Assembly (NCBI GenBank): GCA_964036045.1
Contig: OZ038394.1
Location: 2,715,899 to 2,779,898 of the forward strand
Reading direction: 5' to 3'
From: Eutreptiella sp. 'Long Island Sound 2002'
Taxonomy: Eukaryota > Euglenozoa > Euglenophyceae > Eutreptiales > Eutreptiaceae
DNA: 64,000 nt
Part shown: in pieces, positions 43,545 to 52,879 of the stretch
Position numbering within the stretch: the stretch's first letter is position 1
Layout of the letters: every line of letters begins with the position of its first letter
Position numbers and translations under genes: made by a program
Notes under the pieces: model-generated
What the model was told of the DNA's origin: nothing
Seen by the model: the letters and a program-made list of their open reading frames with translations, nothing else
Database searches by the model: none

Positions 43545-45515
43545 AGTTGAGCCTCGAACCAAGGCAATATGTAAAGTAAAGACCAGGAAGGACATCGTGG
43601 ATGGCTTGGTTGATTTTTGCAACCTTGTCTTCTTTTTTATATAATTTCGCCTTGTGAGCACGCGTGCCATACTGCCTCTTTGCACACGCGCTCATATGCA
43701 AGAACTAATGACATGAGTGGGCGGAGACAATATAACCATAGTGTGCATATTTGAAGGCACCTACTATGGGCCTACTCCAAACGTGTTTACTCATATTTTT
43801 GTTCCTCAATGACCCAAAGATATGTTCATGCCAATATCGCCGATGTATGCACTTTTTCCCATAAATAGTGTGCTTCAAGGATTGAGGTGTTAAAAATGTT
43901 TCCATTATGCTTTGAACCTCAACCCTTGTTGCAAAAGGGAAGCAAAGCTTCGGTTTGCATCTATGCAAAAGCCCGAGGCTCCTTTCTCTTGTGATACGGA
44001 GATACGATATTTGGGGGGACCACTTTTGGGTGAATATTGGCCGTTTTGCCCGGAATGGCCACAAACCCCATCTCCCCCTGATTTCGCCCCCGAGGTTGCG
44101 TGCGCCACTTGACGAAGGGTAAGGGCAATTCGGAGAGGGCACATAAACCCGCATCGAATGGGGTGTTTCCCCATGTGGCCTCTCCTCTCGAAGGGAGAGT
44201 TGTGAGTCACCCAATTTCAGGTATGTTGCCATTCTGCCCCATTTGTGTATCACTTTCCCTCCAATGGGGAAAATAGCTAGACGCGACCATGATGGTTGGC
44301 AAGTGGCATATATTGGGACCTAAGTCCCATGTGTCTATAGCATCTTTGGTTGAAAGCATCCTCGCCGTGGCCATGGAGATATGGAATCATGAGTGTGGGC
44401 CATTTTGGCCAAATTTCGCTGTTTTTGCTATTGTATGCCATACTGGAATTACCATATCTCCATGGGGCACAGGATCTAGCCAGGAAGAAAAGGCGAATAT
44501 TGTAGCATATGACCAAGGGTTGAACGCCATTGAGTTTCGTATTTGCTCCTCCGGCTCATCCGGAGTTCTTTAACTTTTGGTGCAATCCATGATCCCCCCG
44601 TTTGCACCGCATGCTGCCTTCTGCCCCATCCGCGTGTTCGTCCCCTTGGTGAACAGTAAGCAGCCAGCGTGACAGCAAGCGATAACCCAGGGCATGGGAC
44701 CAAAGGGGATATCAAGGGTCATGAATCAAGGCTTGGCGCGACAAAATCGCCAAGGTTTCCTACCCTGGACGGTCGCCCGAGACGGCCGATTTTGCCATTT
44801 TGGCAACTATGACCCCACTTGACGAACCCGTGGTGCCCTCATGCCGGGACCTCAGAGGGAACCAGGTTGGGTGAGGGCTCCAGGGAGCTGGTAAGCGAAG
44901 GGCATAGGGTCAGTTGCCTCGACCCTACCTCTGGCGGGTCCGGACGAGGGGTCAATTTTGGAGTTTTCGGAGCTAATATCAGTTTGGGCTGAAACAGCCC
45001 ATTTTCAGCTACCAACTCCTAGGGGATAATGACGGGGCCATATCTCTGATTCAGAGAGGAGTTGGGACCTGCCGTTAAGGGAGCATGGGGAGCCACTGTC
45101 GGTTCGCCTTGGAGCTCCTTGGTTCCGAGAAAATCGCCTGTGGCTGGGCGGGACACCTCCCCTATTGGCAGGGTTTCAGGGTCCGGACTGAGCAGGGAAT
45201 GGGTTGTGTTTGAGCCCCCGCCCCTACCAGCCACTGAGAGGGTCGGACCTGGGATTGGGATACGAGTTGGGACTGAGTGTCTATTGTCCTGTGATGCCCT
45301 TACCCCAGTGCAGTCTTAACCCTATGTGTACATATCCTGATGTGTTGCTGTACATACTTTCGTTCCCTTGTTTCAGAGTGGCAAGCATCCTGAAACGCTT
45401 TGTCACATGACACGAGCGTAATGATGCCCCTGTGAGCGCAGTGCTTTGCCTGCCTGCTTGCTTGTGCGTGTCAACCGCAGCGTCCCGTGGCCAGGCCCCC
45501 CACGGGAACACGTCA
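43545..45515 (+). repeat. 3' LTR of element I, second part (R/U5 side)
   Basis: Continuation of the LTR split by element III. Its last 700 or so bases match the reverse complement of the first 700 or so of LTRs A-C (for example 45060-45515), ending CACGGGAACACGTCA. The middle portion is diverged. It ends directly against the LINE V reverse transcriptase at 45516. Confidence 0.85.
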
Positions 45516-46858
45516 CTATGGCTGTTGCCCATGCATAGAAGGTCTCCACTGCCTTGTCAGCGAATTTGTGAGGCTCTCCCAACAGGCTGACGAACGGAGC
45601 CGCTGCCTGGTGCATAAGAAATAGTTCTGGTTCTGGTAGTGCCAGTCCCCCTTGCGTTCTTGGTCGTGAAAGGATTGGTAGGGTGATTCCCCAGCTGTTG
45701 GTACCCATAGTCACGTGATACACCAATTTCAGTTGTCTGATTACCGAGACTGGGGCGTAATATGCCTTGCATACCCATGCCACGACCGGCAGAATCCATG
45801 ATGTCAGCATGAATGCACATTCGTTCATGGACAGTTGCAGCGTGGATACTACCCTAGCGCAACGGAAGGCCTCTTGCACTGCTGGTGCGAAGGCCTGCTC
45901 TATCGTTAGCCCCCATCCTTGGTCGTCTTGTTGGTGCCAAATATTACCCAAATGTACACCCAGATACTTGACGAAGTTTTTGACGTCCACTGCAATGTCC
46001 CGAAAGCATCTCGCCGACTCCATTCCCCCACAGTTGCGGACTATCGCTGCCGTTTTGTTCAGGTTGACCTTCAACCCCGAAAACTGTCCAAAACGTGAAA
46101 CCACTTCCAATACCCTTTTCAATAACTGTGGGTTGGCTCTTCCAGCAAAGAAAATGATGAGGTCGTCTGCATACATCATGACAGTCAGTGCTGGAACCAG
46201 GTCTTGTAGTGGGAAAATCACAAAGGATGCCACCAGGGAGAACAGCGCCGGGGAGAGTGGATCCCCCTGGCGTGTGCCTGCCCTCGGGTGGTGGTAAACA
46301 TCTGGGACGTATCCTTTTCCAACGGAGTATAGATATGGTGCTCGCAAAAGGTGTAGAATCAGACGGATATACAAGAATGGTATGCACATCAGACCCAGAG
46401 CTGCCGACACCATCTCGTGAGACATCGTGGGGAAAGCATTTCTGAAGTCTACTGATAATGCCGCTCCTTCGCTTAAGCCATCCCAGAGTGCCCGTGACCC
46501 ATAGACATGCTGGAGTATGCTTCTGTGTCGAAGGAAGCCTGTTTGCTGTGACGGGATACAGTGGAGGAGTACATCCTGCAACTGGATCAGGAGGATGTTG
46601 GTGAGCCACTTCTGCCTTGTAGTTTGCAGTGCGATTGGTCGGAGCGAATCTGGTGTCTGCATCGCCTTCGTCTTGGGGATCATTGTCACCACTCCTGAGG
46701 TCCATGTCTCCGGCATTTTGCCCACTTCGAGGAAGCGTTTCATTGAGTCATACATTTGCGGTTCGAAGATGCCCGAGAACCTCTTGAAGAATTTTGCCGA
46801 GAAACCATCCAATCCAGGGGAATGGTTGCTGTTCAGGCTCTTAAGGCCTTCATGAACT
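45516..46858 (-). pseudogene. LINE V ORF2, reverse transcriptase part
   Basis: Open from the element VI joint to the element I joint. It shows the LINE-type RT blocks: SNHSPGLDGFSAKFFKR, WTSGVVTMIPKTK, LRPIALQTTRQKW, QTGFLRHRSI, ALSVDFRNAFPTM, TRQGDPLSPALFSLV, MMYADDLIIFF, GLKVNLNKT, and a thumb with YLGVHLG. The upstream joint reads on correctly if element VI and one GAACT copy are ignored. The C-terminus and 3' UTR are beyond element I, outside the window. Confidence 0.92.
46854..46858. repeat. Target-site duplication GAACT of element VI, left copy
   Basis: GAACT directly before TGTAAAGG; the same five bases follow the other end at 49939-49943. Confidence 0.95.
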
Positions 46859-47413
46859 TGTAAAGGGGAGCTCAGGACAGGACAGGACAAGCCTGAAAGC
46901 CTGTGTTTTCCGTAGGATTCGGTTCGTTATGTTTATTGCTATTTTGTCATTAAGGTATCGTGCTCAGTACTTGGCTGTACTGACACATGTATGTTACATA
47001 AACCCATATATTATCCTGTCGCGTTGCGGTGCAGATGCCGCTTTTTGGGCACTGCATGGCACGCGTGCGCACTGATTTGTGCATTGTTTTCTTTCTGAAA
47101 AGCACTGATTTTTATTATAAAAAGATCTGATTTTGTAGGAATGTAATGTGCGAATGCATGCATGAACACTTTCTGAGTGTCTATTTTTTTTCGTGTGCAA
47201 TGGGATTATTGCGATCTTAGCAAGAGGCAATATCGCTCAGTACTTCTGGACTATAAAGAAAAGTCGTATTGCAGCTATTTGCTTCGCTATTGGGTTGCGC
47301 CGTCTTCGGTATTGTGGGTCGTCCAGGAGTTCTTTGAAATCAAGATTTGGAATTTTGGTGCAAAAGATCTTGGAAAGCACACGACAAAACACAGTACAAG
47401 TGTTTTGAAAATA
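46859..47413 (+). repeat. Direct repeat A1 of element VI (5' LTR-like, 555 bp)
   Basis: Matches A2 (49342-49896) along 555 bp without indels. Bases 1-309 are identical; the last 246 have 10 differences. It contains a perfect spliced-leader sequence from its position 310. It lacks the 42-bp B segment that follows A2. Confidence 0.95.
47168..47193 (+). other. Spliced-leader sequence inside repeat A1
   Basis: A 26-base match (ACTTTCTGAG at the start, CTA then eight T and CG at the end) to the Euglena spliced leader as I remember it, and identical to 52854-52879 (minus). The aligned bases in A2 (49651-49676) differ at three positions and read as a pyrimidine tract ending in AG. Confidence 0.85.
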
Positions 47414-47466
47414 AGATCGCAATACTCGCCGCCCAGCTGCAGATTTAGCAAGCCCACAGAGACACC

Positions 47467-48606
47467 ATGAGCGCTCCCTCAACATCAGCGCTAACCACCA
47501 CAGCCGTAAAACAACCCAGCTCGCTGTCAACAACGCTTGTGCAGTCGCCGCCGAGAAGACCGGCACCGCATCCGCCTAGAGGGCCTGCACCATCACGGTC
47601 GCCGTCACTGCAGGATCTGGAGATAGAGGAACGACGCGTGCGGGAACAGCTGAGGTGTGCTCAAGAATTTACGTTCGCCAAGCTCTATGCGAATTTTGGG
47701 TACAAGTTTCAAGGTCTCTTCCATGCCCTCATGGTGCAGTTGAGTAGCGCCGGCAACAAGGTCGTTGTTCACGGCGTACAAAGTGAAGAATTGCCGTGGA
47801 AGACGAAAGCAGTTCCACGCAAGTCAAAGACAGCGCCGACGAAGAACAACGCGTATTCACGTGTGTTTACAAAATTGGAGTCGTCGCTGGAAGTTGCGCT
47901 GCACAAACTACAAAGTATCGTCTCGCTGTTGAGAAGTCCGCTTCCTTCTACGCCTTTCAGCGCCAAAAAAAATAGTTCGTCAACTCAAGACCAAAAGGAG
48001 TCACGATGCAGCTCAAGTGAAGAGGCCAACGCCGATGGGTCACAAAAGGAGCCCTGGAAACGAAGAAAGGAGCGCCGAGTGACGAATTCTACAAGCTGCG
48101 AAAAAGGTGTGGGAAGTTGGGTGGCCGAACAATCTCAGGAGGTCATCAGTGAGGGCAAGCCAAGAAGAGGACAACGCGCAGGCAAAGCCGTTCAAAGACA
48201 AAGAGCTGCCCAGTACTTCAGTGAACTTGTTGACGTTCTGATCTCCAAAGTGGAAAACAAGGAGGCCTTCAAGTGGTGTCGAACTTCCTGCCCACCACGG
48301 TCCGAGTGGGGCCAGCGTTTGGCTTCCAAGGAAGATAAATACGACCCTTTCTTTAATGTTTTGAGCGCTGAGAGCGCTATGTACCCTGGGCGTATGTCGA
48401 GCGCTTGGGGCGCTCTGTTTTATCAGTCTTTGGCGCTGCGAGCGCTTTGTTTTTTCCAACCACTGTGCTTTGCACAGTGTACAGCCTGTGGGGCTGTATA
48501 TATGCCCGAATCTGATTTAGAATCTCTGGCATGTACATTTGAGATGTACAACGAGGCCCTGTCTGGCCTCTGTCTGGGCGCCAAGCGCCTTGTTTGCTGG
48601 AACTGA
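47467..48606 (+). CDS. 379-residue ORF of element VI, unrecognised, possibly Gag-like
   Basis: Starts at ATG 47467 (MSAPSTSALTTTAVK) 53 bases after A1 and ends in TGA. The N-terminal 45 residues are Ser/Thr/Pro-rich. Residues 50-110 (LEIEERRVREQLRCAQEFTF..YKFQGLFHALMVQL) look helical. Then come Lys/Ser-rich basic linkers, a second possibly folded part (QRAAQYFSELVDVLISKVENKEAFKWCRTSC), and a Cys-containing C-terminus (CTACGAVYMPES). No known domain is recognised. Its place between terminal repeats, and the lack of a polymerase, fit a Gag-only or parasitic element that would borrow enzymes from another. The C-terminal DNA has AGCGCT-rich repeats (about 48362-48445). Confidence 0.6.
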   Translation: MSAPSTSALTTTAVKQPSSLSTTLVQSPPRRPAPHPPRGPAPSRSPSLQDLEIEERRVREQLRCAQEFTFAKLYANFGYKFQGLFHALMVQLSSAGNKVVVHGVQSEELPWKTKAVPRKSKTAPTKNNAYSRVFTKLESSLEVALHKLQSIVSLLRSPLPSTPFSAKKNSSSTQDQKESRCSSSEEANADGSQKEPWKRRKERRVTNSTSCEKGVGSWVAEQSQEVISEGKPRRGQRAGKAVQRQRAAQYFSELVDVLISKVENKEAFKWCRTSCPPRSEWGQRLASKEDKYDPFFNVLSAESAMYPGRMSSAWGALFYQSLALRALCFFQPLCFAQCTACGAVYMPESDLESLACTFEMYNEALSGLCLGAKRLVCWN

Positions 48607-49189
48607 CATGTGCCTTTGCTTTCTTTTTCGTTGTCCATACTATTTTGGATCTGCAATGAGCAGTGGTGGGATAGACCCTGCTTTACACTTTGAGTGAACT
48701 TTGGTCTACTCAGTTTTGCAATTCTGTTTTGCTTTGCACCTGCCTGCTTGTGAGCAGTGTGTCTTTTCTTTTTGTATGCCTGCTTTTGTTTGGAAAAAGC
48801 AGAGGTTTTATTTTAGTATGAAAGTACTATGTTTTTCCTGTGCCATGAGCACTTCAGGTTGTGTGCCATGAGCACTTATCAGGTTTTTACACCCTTTGAG
48901 GAGTTTGAGTGGGTATAGGTTGAAACACCACCTCACCACTCCCCTAGGGCACTGTTTTGTGACAGAAATCCCTTTCAGGAGGGTAAAGCTATCTATGGTA
49001 CCAGTGGTATTCCACTAGCATGATGTGCACATAGATAGTAGCTGTTTTTACCTGGAATGGGTAGAAATAGCCAGATCACTGACAATAATATCTGTATTGT
49101 ATTGTATTGCAGGTTAAAGCCTGCATGTTTTGCTATTTTTTTTCTCGGGTCAGCAACTCATTTGGGGAGTGCTGAGCCTGGGGGGGGAG
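48607..49189 (+). other. 3' non-coding part of element VI
   Basis: About 580 bases with no ORF of note. Contains an imperfect duplication GTGCCATGAGCACTT (48841 and 48860) and ends in a G-rich purine tract (49176-49189) in front of B1. Confidence 0.6.
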
Positions 49190-49231
49190 TGTAAACATGC
49201 AAGGCAGCCTTTTGGGTGCTTGCGTTTTACA
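49190..49231 (+). repeat. Short repeat B1 of element VI (42 bp)
   Basis: Begins TGTAAACATGCAAGG and ends GCGTTTTACA. It differs from B2 by one base (TTGCG against TTACG). It has its own TGTAAA..TTTACA inverted ends and follows a polypurine run. Confidence 0.9.
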
Positions 49232-49341
49232 CCCACCCAGCTCTGTCTGAGCTGTTCCCAGCCCTATGGTAAAACCCTTCGCACCCTTTTGTTTTGGGGT
49301 CTCAGCCACACATCAGGGTATGTGTGGGCTTGGGGGGGGAG

Positions 49342-49896
49342 TGTAAAGGGGAGCTCAGGACAGGACAGGACAAGCCTGAAAGCCTGTGTTTTCCGTAGGA
49401 TTCGGTTCGTTATGTTTATTGCTATTTTGTCATTAAGGTATCGTGCTCAGTACTTGGCTGTACTGACACATGTATGTTACATAAACCCATATATTATCCT
49501 GTCGCGTTGCGGTGCAGATGCCGCTTTTTGGGCACTGCATGGCACGCGTGCGCACTGATTTGTGCATTGTTTTCTTTCTGAAAAGCACTGATTTTTATTA
49601 TAAAAAGATCTGATTTTGTAGGAATGTAATGTGCGAATGCATGCATGAACACTTTCTGAGTTTCTATTTTCTTTAGTGCGCAATGGGATTATTGCGATCT
49701 CATCAAGAGGCAATATCGCTCAGTACTTCTGGACTATAAAGAAAAGTCGTATTGCAGCTATTTGCTTCGCTATTGGGTTGCGCCATCTTCGGTACTGTGG
49801 GTCGTCCAGGAGTTCTTTGAAATCAAGATTTGGAATTTTGGTGCAAAAGATGTTGGAAAGCACACGACAAAACACCGTACAAGTGTTTTGAAAATA
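49342..49896 (+). repeat. Direct repeat A2 of element VI (3' LTR-like, 555 bp)
   Basis: Second copy of A1, preceded by the purine tract GGGGGGGGAG and followed at once by B2. At 49651-49676 it has TTTCTATTTTCTTTAG in place of the SL end, a plausible trans-splice acceptor. Confidence 0.95.
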
Positions 49897-49938
49897 TGTA
49901 AACATGCAAGGCAGCCTTTTGGGTGCTTACGTTTTACA
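49897..49938 (+). repeat. Short repeat B2, right end of element VI
   Basis: 42 bp, TGTAAACATGCAAGG to TTACGTTTTACA, directly followed by the GAACT duplication (49939-49943). Confidence 0.9.
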
Positions 49939-51375
49939 GAACTACGTCCAGAGATAGTTGCTTGAAAAGAAGTCGACCTGCCTTGCGCAGCCGCTGTTCC
50001 ACTCCTAACGACTTCAGATAGGCCACACAATCTTCTTCGGTGGATCCCGTCGGGGTGGACACTTTGTCCCAATAGTCCACCAGCTCTTTTGCCACCGCCT
50101 TTGCCCCCCGTATCGCCGAGCCTGTCCTGGATACCAGCTGTTGAAGTTTCTTTCGCTCCTGCAACTCCCGCATTAACCGATACAAAAGTTCCTTTGCGTT
50201 CCCGGATCTCATGAGGTTTCCCCGGTCGTGATCACCCCCTTGAGCTCAGACAGTGTTTCCATGCCCGGTCTGTCACGCTGAGCCTTTTCATACACCCCCA
50301 CCAGGAGGGTGTAGGCTGTTGCTGCATCTGTTGCTGCAACCCCCAGTGATGATAGAAATTGGTAGACCGCTGGTGCGACAGAGTCTCTCGTGGAGCCACG
50401 CACGAACCGCAGGGCTTGTAGCTCTACCGACTCTTTTTGTTTTTATGCTCCCTTTGATGGTTGATCGCCTTCTTTTGGATGCAGCTCAGCGCTTCTTCCC
50501 ACCATTGATCCCCTGTTGACTTGATAGACTTGAGAGAGGTCTCCACATGTTCCATTGCCTCCGGGTCGTGAAGGATGGTCTCTGGGCAGTAGAATCTGGG
50601 GACCGTGTCCTCTGTGTCGAAACGCGGGGGTGTGAATTCAGCCACGATCGCCTTGTGGCCTAAGTTGGCAGCAAACATGGGGTACACGCTGGTCACCAGG
50701 CTCAGTAATTCGGATGTTGTGTGGATGCGGTCAATACGGCGTAGCCTTCTGTGGGTCGAGTCGCTCTCCTTCTCCGGGGTAGCCGTATGTGAAGCCCGTC
50801 GGACACGATGCTTCCTTGTCCTTGATGTCCGTCAGGGTTGGACAGTGAATATCCACCCAAACATCCTGCAGACCCGCTTTTGCCAAGGTCGTCACCTCCT
50901 GGTCTCTGGCACGTAAAGACGTGTCATGCTCAAACTCTGGGGGCGCGGAGGCGTCCCTGTGTTTTACAACTAAACTATTGTGATCAGCACATAAAATCAG
51001 GTTTGGTCCATGTAACTCCTTGGCGATGTCTTTCCATTGCGACTGTCGACGCGTGTGCTTGTGGTGGAAGTGGACCACAACTATGGTGATCTCCAGCGGA
51101 CCACTCGACAGCGAGGCTTTCAACGCCCTGGGAGACAAGAACTTCATGGATTGCAGTGTCCACTTGGATGTTTTCCACGCCAGTGCCACTCCTCCCCTTC
51201 CTTCTTCATGAAGTGGTCCGTCCAGACCATACCCGTACTTTGACAATCACTGTATGCCCGCTTGACGATCCTCCACCGTGACGAAGTGGGGTTCTTGGAT
51301 GGCGAAGAAGTCCACCTCCAGGGACCGCAGCAATGACCCTAGGGCCACTATGCGCTTTTGCTTACGCTTTCTCAT
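49939..51375 (-). pseudogene. LINE V ORF2, endonuclease and linker part
   Basis: Starts at ATG 51375 (MRKRKQKRIVALGSLLRSLEVDFFAIQEPHF), where IQEPH is the QE-type motif of AP endonuclease-like LINE nucleases. Later motifs are NLILCADHNSLV, LQDVWVDIHC, FTYGYPGEGERLD, RIDRIHTT, and LGHKAIVAEFTPPRF at the end of the domain. A linker with EEALSCIQKKAINHQRE and KELLYRLMRELQERKK leads to the RT. Damage: an in-frame TGA near 51250, and frameshifts near 50745, 50440 and 50212. ORF2 starts within the last bases of ORF1. The end joins 46858 across element VI. Confidence 0.85.
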
Positions 51376-52773
51376 GGTTATTCGCCTCGGAGATCACAAA
51401 CATCGGAGGCATCCCAGAATCTGACAGGTAGACCTTTCCAATCAGCTGTGTCACACTTTCCCCGGTCAATCGCCATGTGGCCGTGCGCATCTCCCCAACA
51501 CTCCATCTGACGCGGTCTGCGATGTACCAGCACTGCACTGAGGGAGCAAGGGCCTCAGTCAGGTCTGAGAGGTACCACCACGGTGCCACATCCGGAATGT
51601 ACACTGTGCCCACAAGGTCCTTCTTCCATGTCGAGGGGACTGTGGGCTTGGAGATGATATCCCTATCGAGGAACTGTCCCGTCCTCAGGTCCTTGAAGAC
51701 GGCTCCGATGGCAGCCACCAGTTCACGATACCTTGTCTTCAACAGTGAGTGCCCAGTTTTTTGAGACCCAGCAGCAGTTTGCTGGGCCCCAGCACGTGGA
51801 TTTTGACTGGCGATTGTGCCTGCAAAATGCCCGGGATTGTCCAAAACATCGTGAGAACTGAGGCATACAGCATGGGAGACCATGTTTCCTTGTGCGTCTT
51901 CTTGATCCACACCTCATAGACAGCAGCCATGTTGGTCAGGTTGGCACCACGATACCATTCCACTGGCTGGATCTGGAACCTTGGCTTGGATCCGAACTGT
52001 GATACCACAGTATTCACCTGTTCCTCATTCAACTCCGTGAAGAACACCTTTGAGTTCCGTGGGTCTGTCCCCGGGAGGAGATGGACTTCATCAGAGTTCA
52101 GGCCAATAGACCCCAACAGCCCGTTGATCAGGTCATTGTGAACCTGCACAGCGTATTGGTTATCCCTCACATCTGCCTCGTGGAACACCACCTTGTCAAC
52201 TTCTGCCCCAGGCATCATAAGCCGCAGGAGCTTATACATTGGGGGCGGAGATAGGCTTCTGGAATCCCTTGTGCTGCTTGCAATCCAGACATCAAATCGA
52301 TCATGTGTGCGCATGTGCATGAGGGACCTGTCCGCCATTTGCAGCTTCTCGCAACCGAAAGGCAAGTTCGAGTTGAGGGCGAGTGCCCGATTGAGGAATG
52401 ATGGCCTGCCATCATCATCGCTGACAGGTTCAAGCAGGATTGCAACAAAACGGCCCAGCATGGGCAAATCAGCAAGTAGTCTTTTAATTGCATGTTGGAT
52501 TTTGTCATATTCAGTCGTTTCCCCAACGAGCACAACATTGCGGCGACTGCCGTAAAGGACGGCAGCAAGTTTTTCAGACGAGTCGCAGTCCTTGAAGAGG
52601 TCGTACGACAGGGAGGCAGCCTCTAGAACTCCACTCTTCAGCACCACTTCGTCCTGAATGATATAGTCGGCGTCATCGATGGCTGCCAAGCACACCAATT
52701 GACCGGCGTCGGCAGGAACGATGACCTCGTCGCCTGGCGTGGCCAGACGGGCCTGGGTGTCACGGACACTCAT
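51362..52773 (-). pseudogene. LINE V ORF1, unrecognised family, one frameshift
   Basis: ATG at 52773 (MSVRDTQARLATPGDEVIVPADAGQLV), 80 bases after the SL. About 470 codons up to a TAA at 51364-51362. The frame changes near 51750 (GPSKLLLGLKK / TGHSLLKTRYRELVAAIG). Mixed alpha/beta composition with stretches such as RRNVVLVGETTEYDKIQHAIKRLLADL and NTVVSQFGSKPRFQIQPVEWYRGANL, the latter reminiscent of a small RNA-binding fold. No CCHC zinc knuckle or clear coiled coil. Presumed to be the RNA-binding ORF1 protein by position only. The last 14 bases overlap the start of ORF2 in another frame. Confidence 0.7.
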
Positions 52774-52853
52774 GCGGTCAGGGGACAAGGAGGTGGCGTC
52801 GGCGACAGTTTGTCAAGGCCCAGCGGCCCGGGCAAGCATGGACAAAAAGACAC
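52774..52853 (-). other. 5' UTR of LINE V
   Basis: 80 bases between the SL and the ORF1 ATG, starting GTGTCTTTTTGTCC. It would begin just after the trans-splice acceptor of the source element. Confidence 0.7.
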
Positions 52854-52879
52854 CGAAAAAAAATAGACACTCAGAAAGT
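52854..52879 (-). other. Spliced-leader sequence at the 5' terminus of LINE V
   Basis: Perfect 26-base copy on the minus strand, identical to 47168-47193. It ends exactly where flanking host DNA (GGGGGTCTCCCAAGG on plus) begins, so it marks the end of the inserted cDNA. Confidence 0.85.

Larger units (their letters stand above)
12511..45515 (+). mobile_element. Element I: 3' part of a Ty3-type chromovirus, plus strand, split by element III
   Basis: The visible part is the end of pol, a 3' untranslated region, a polypurine tract and a 3' LTR. The LTR is divided into 14631-15475 and 43545-45515 by element III. The left portion of the element lies beyond insertion IV, outside the window. Pol end and 3' UTR are close to those of element II, but the first part of its LTR is quite different. 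Its outer LTR edge at 45515 interrupts the LINE V reverse transcriptase, so I inserted into LINE V. Confidence 0.85.
46859..49938 (+). mobile_element. Element VI: 3.1-kb non-autonomous LTR-like element with split repeats
   Basis: Ends TGTAAAGG and TTTTACA, flanked by a perfect GAACT duplication, inserted in the LINE V ORF2. It contains two 555-bp direct repeats (A1 at 46859, A2 at 49342) and two 42-bp repeats (B1 at 49190, B2 at 49897) in the order A1-ORF-B1-A2-B2. A 379-codon ORF fills the middle and no polymerase is present. Purine tracts precede both B1 and A2. The duplication argues for DDE-integrase insertion, although the repeat order recalls DIRS/Ngaro-type elements. Confidence 0.85.
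45516..52879 (-). mobile_element. LINE V: non-LTR retrotransposon with SL at its 5' end, decayed
   Basis: On the minus strand: a spliced leader, an 80-base 5' UTR, ORF1, an overlapping ORF2 with AP-type endonuclease, and reverse transcriptase. It is interrupted by element VI (46859-49938) and truncated in this window at 45516 by element I. Frameshifts and an in-frame TGA show that it is inactive. Since the SL sits exactly at the junction with flanking DNA, this copy seems to be a full-length cDNA of a trans-spliced transcript. Confidence 0.85.

Noticed and set aside
46859-49938. Element VI as a true DIRS/Ngaro element
   Set aside because: Repeat order fits, but tyrosine-recombinase elements do not make the 5-bp target duplication seen here, and no recombinase is present.
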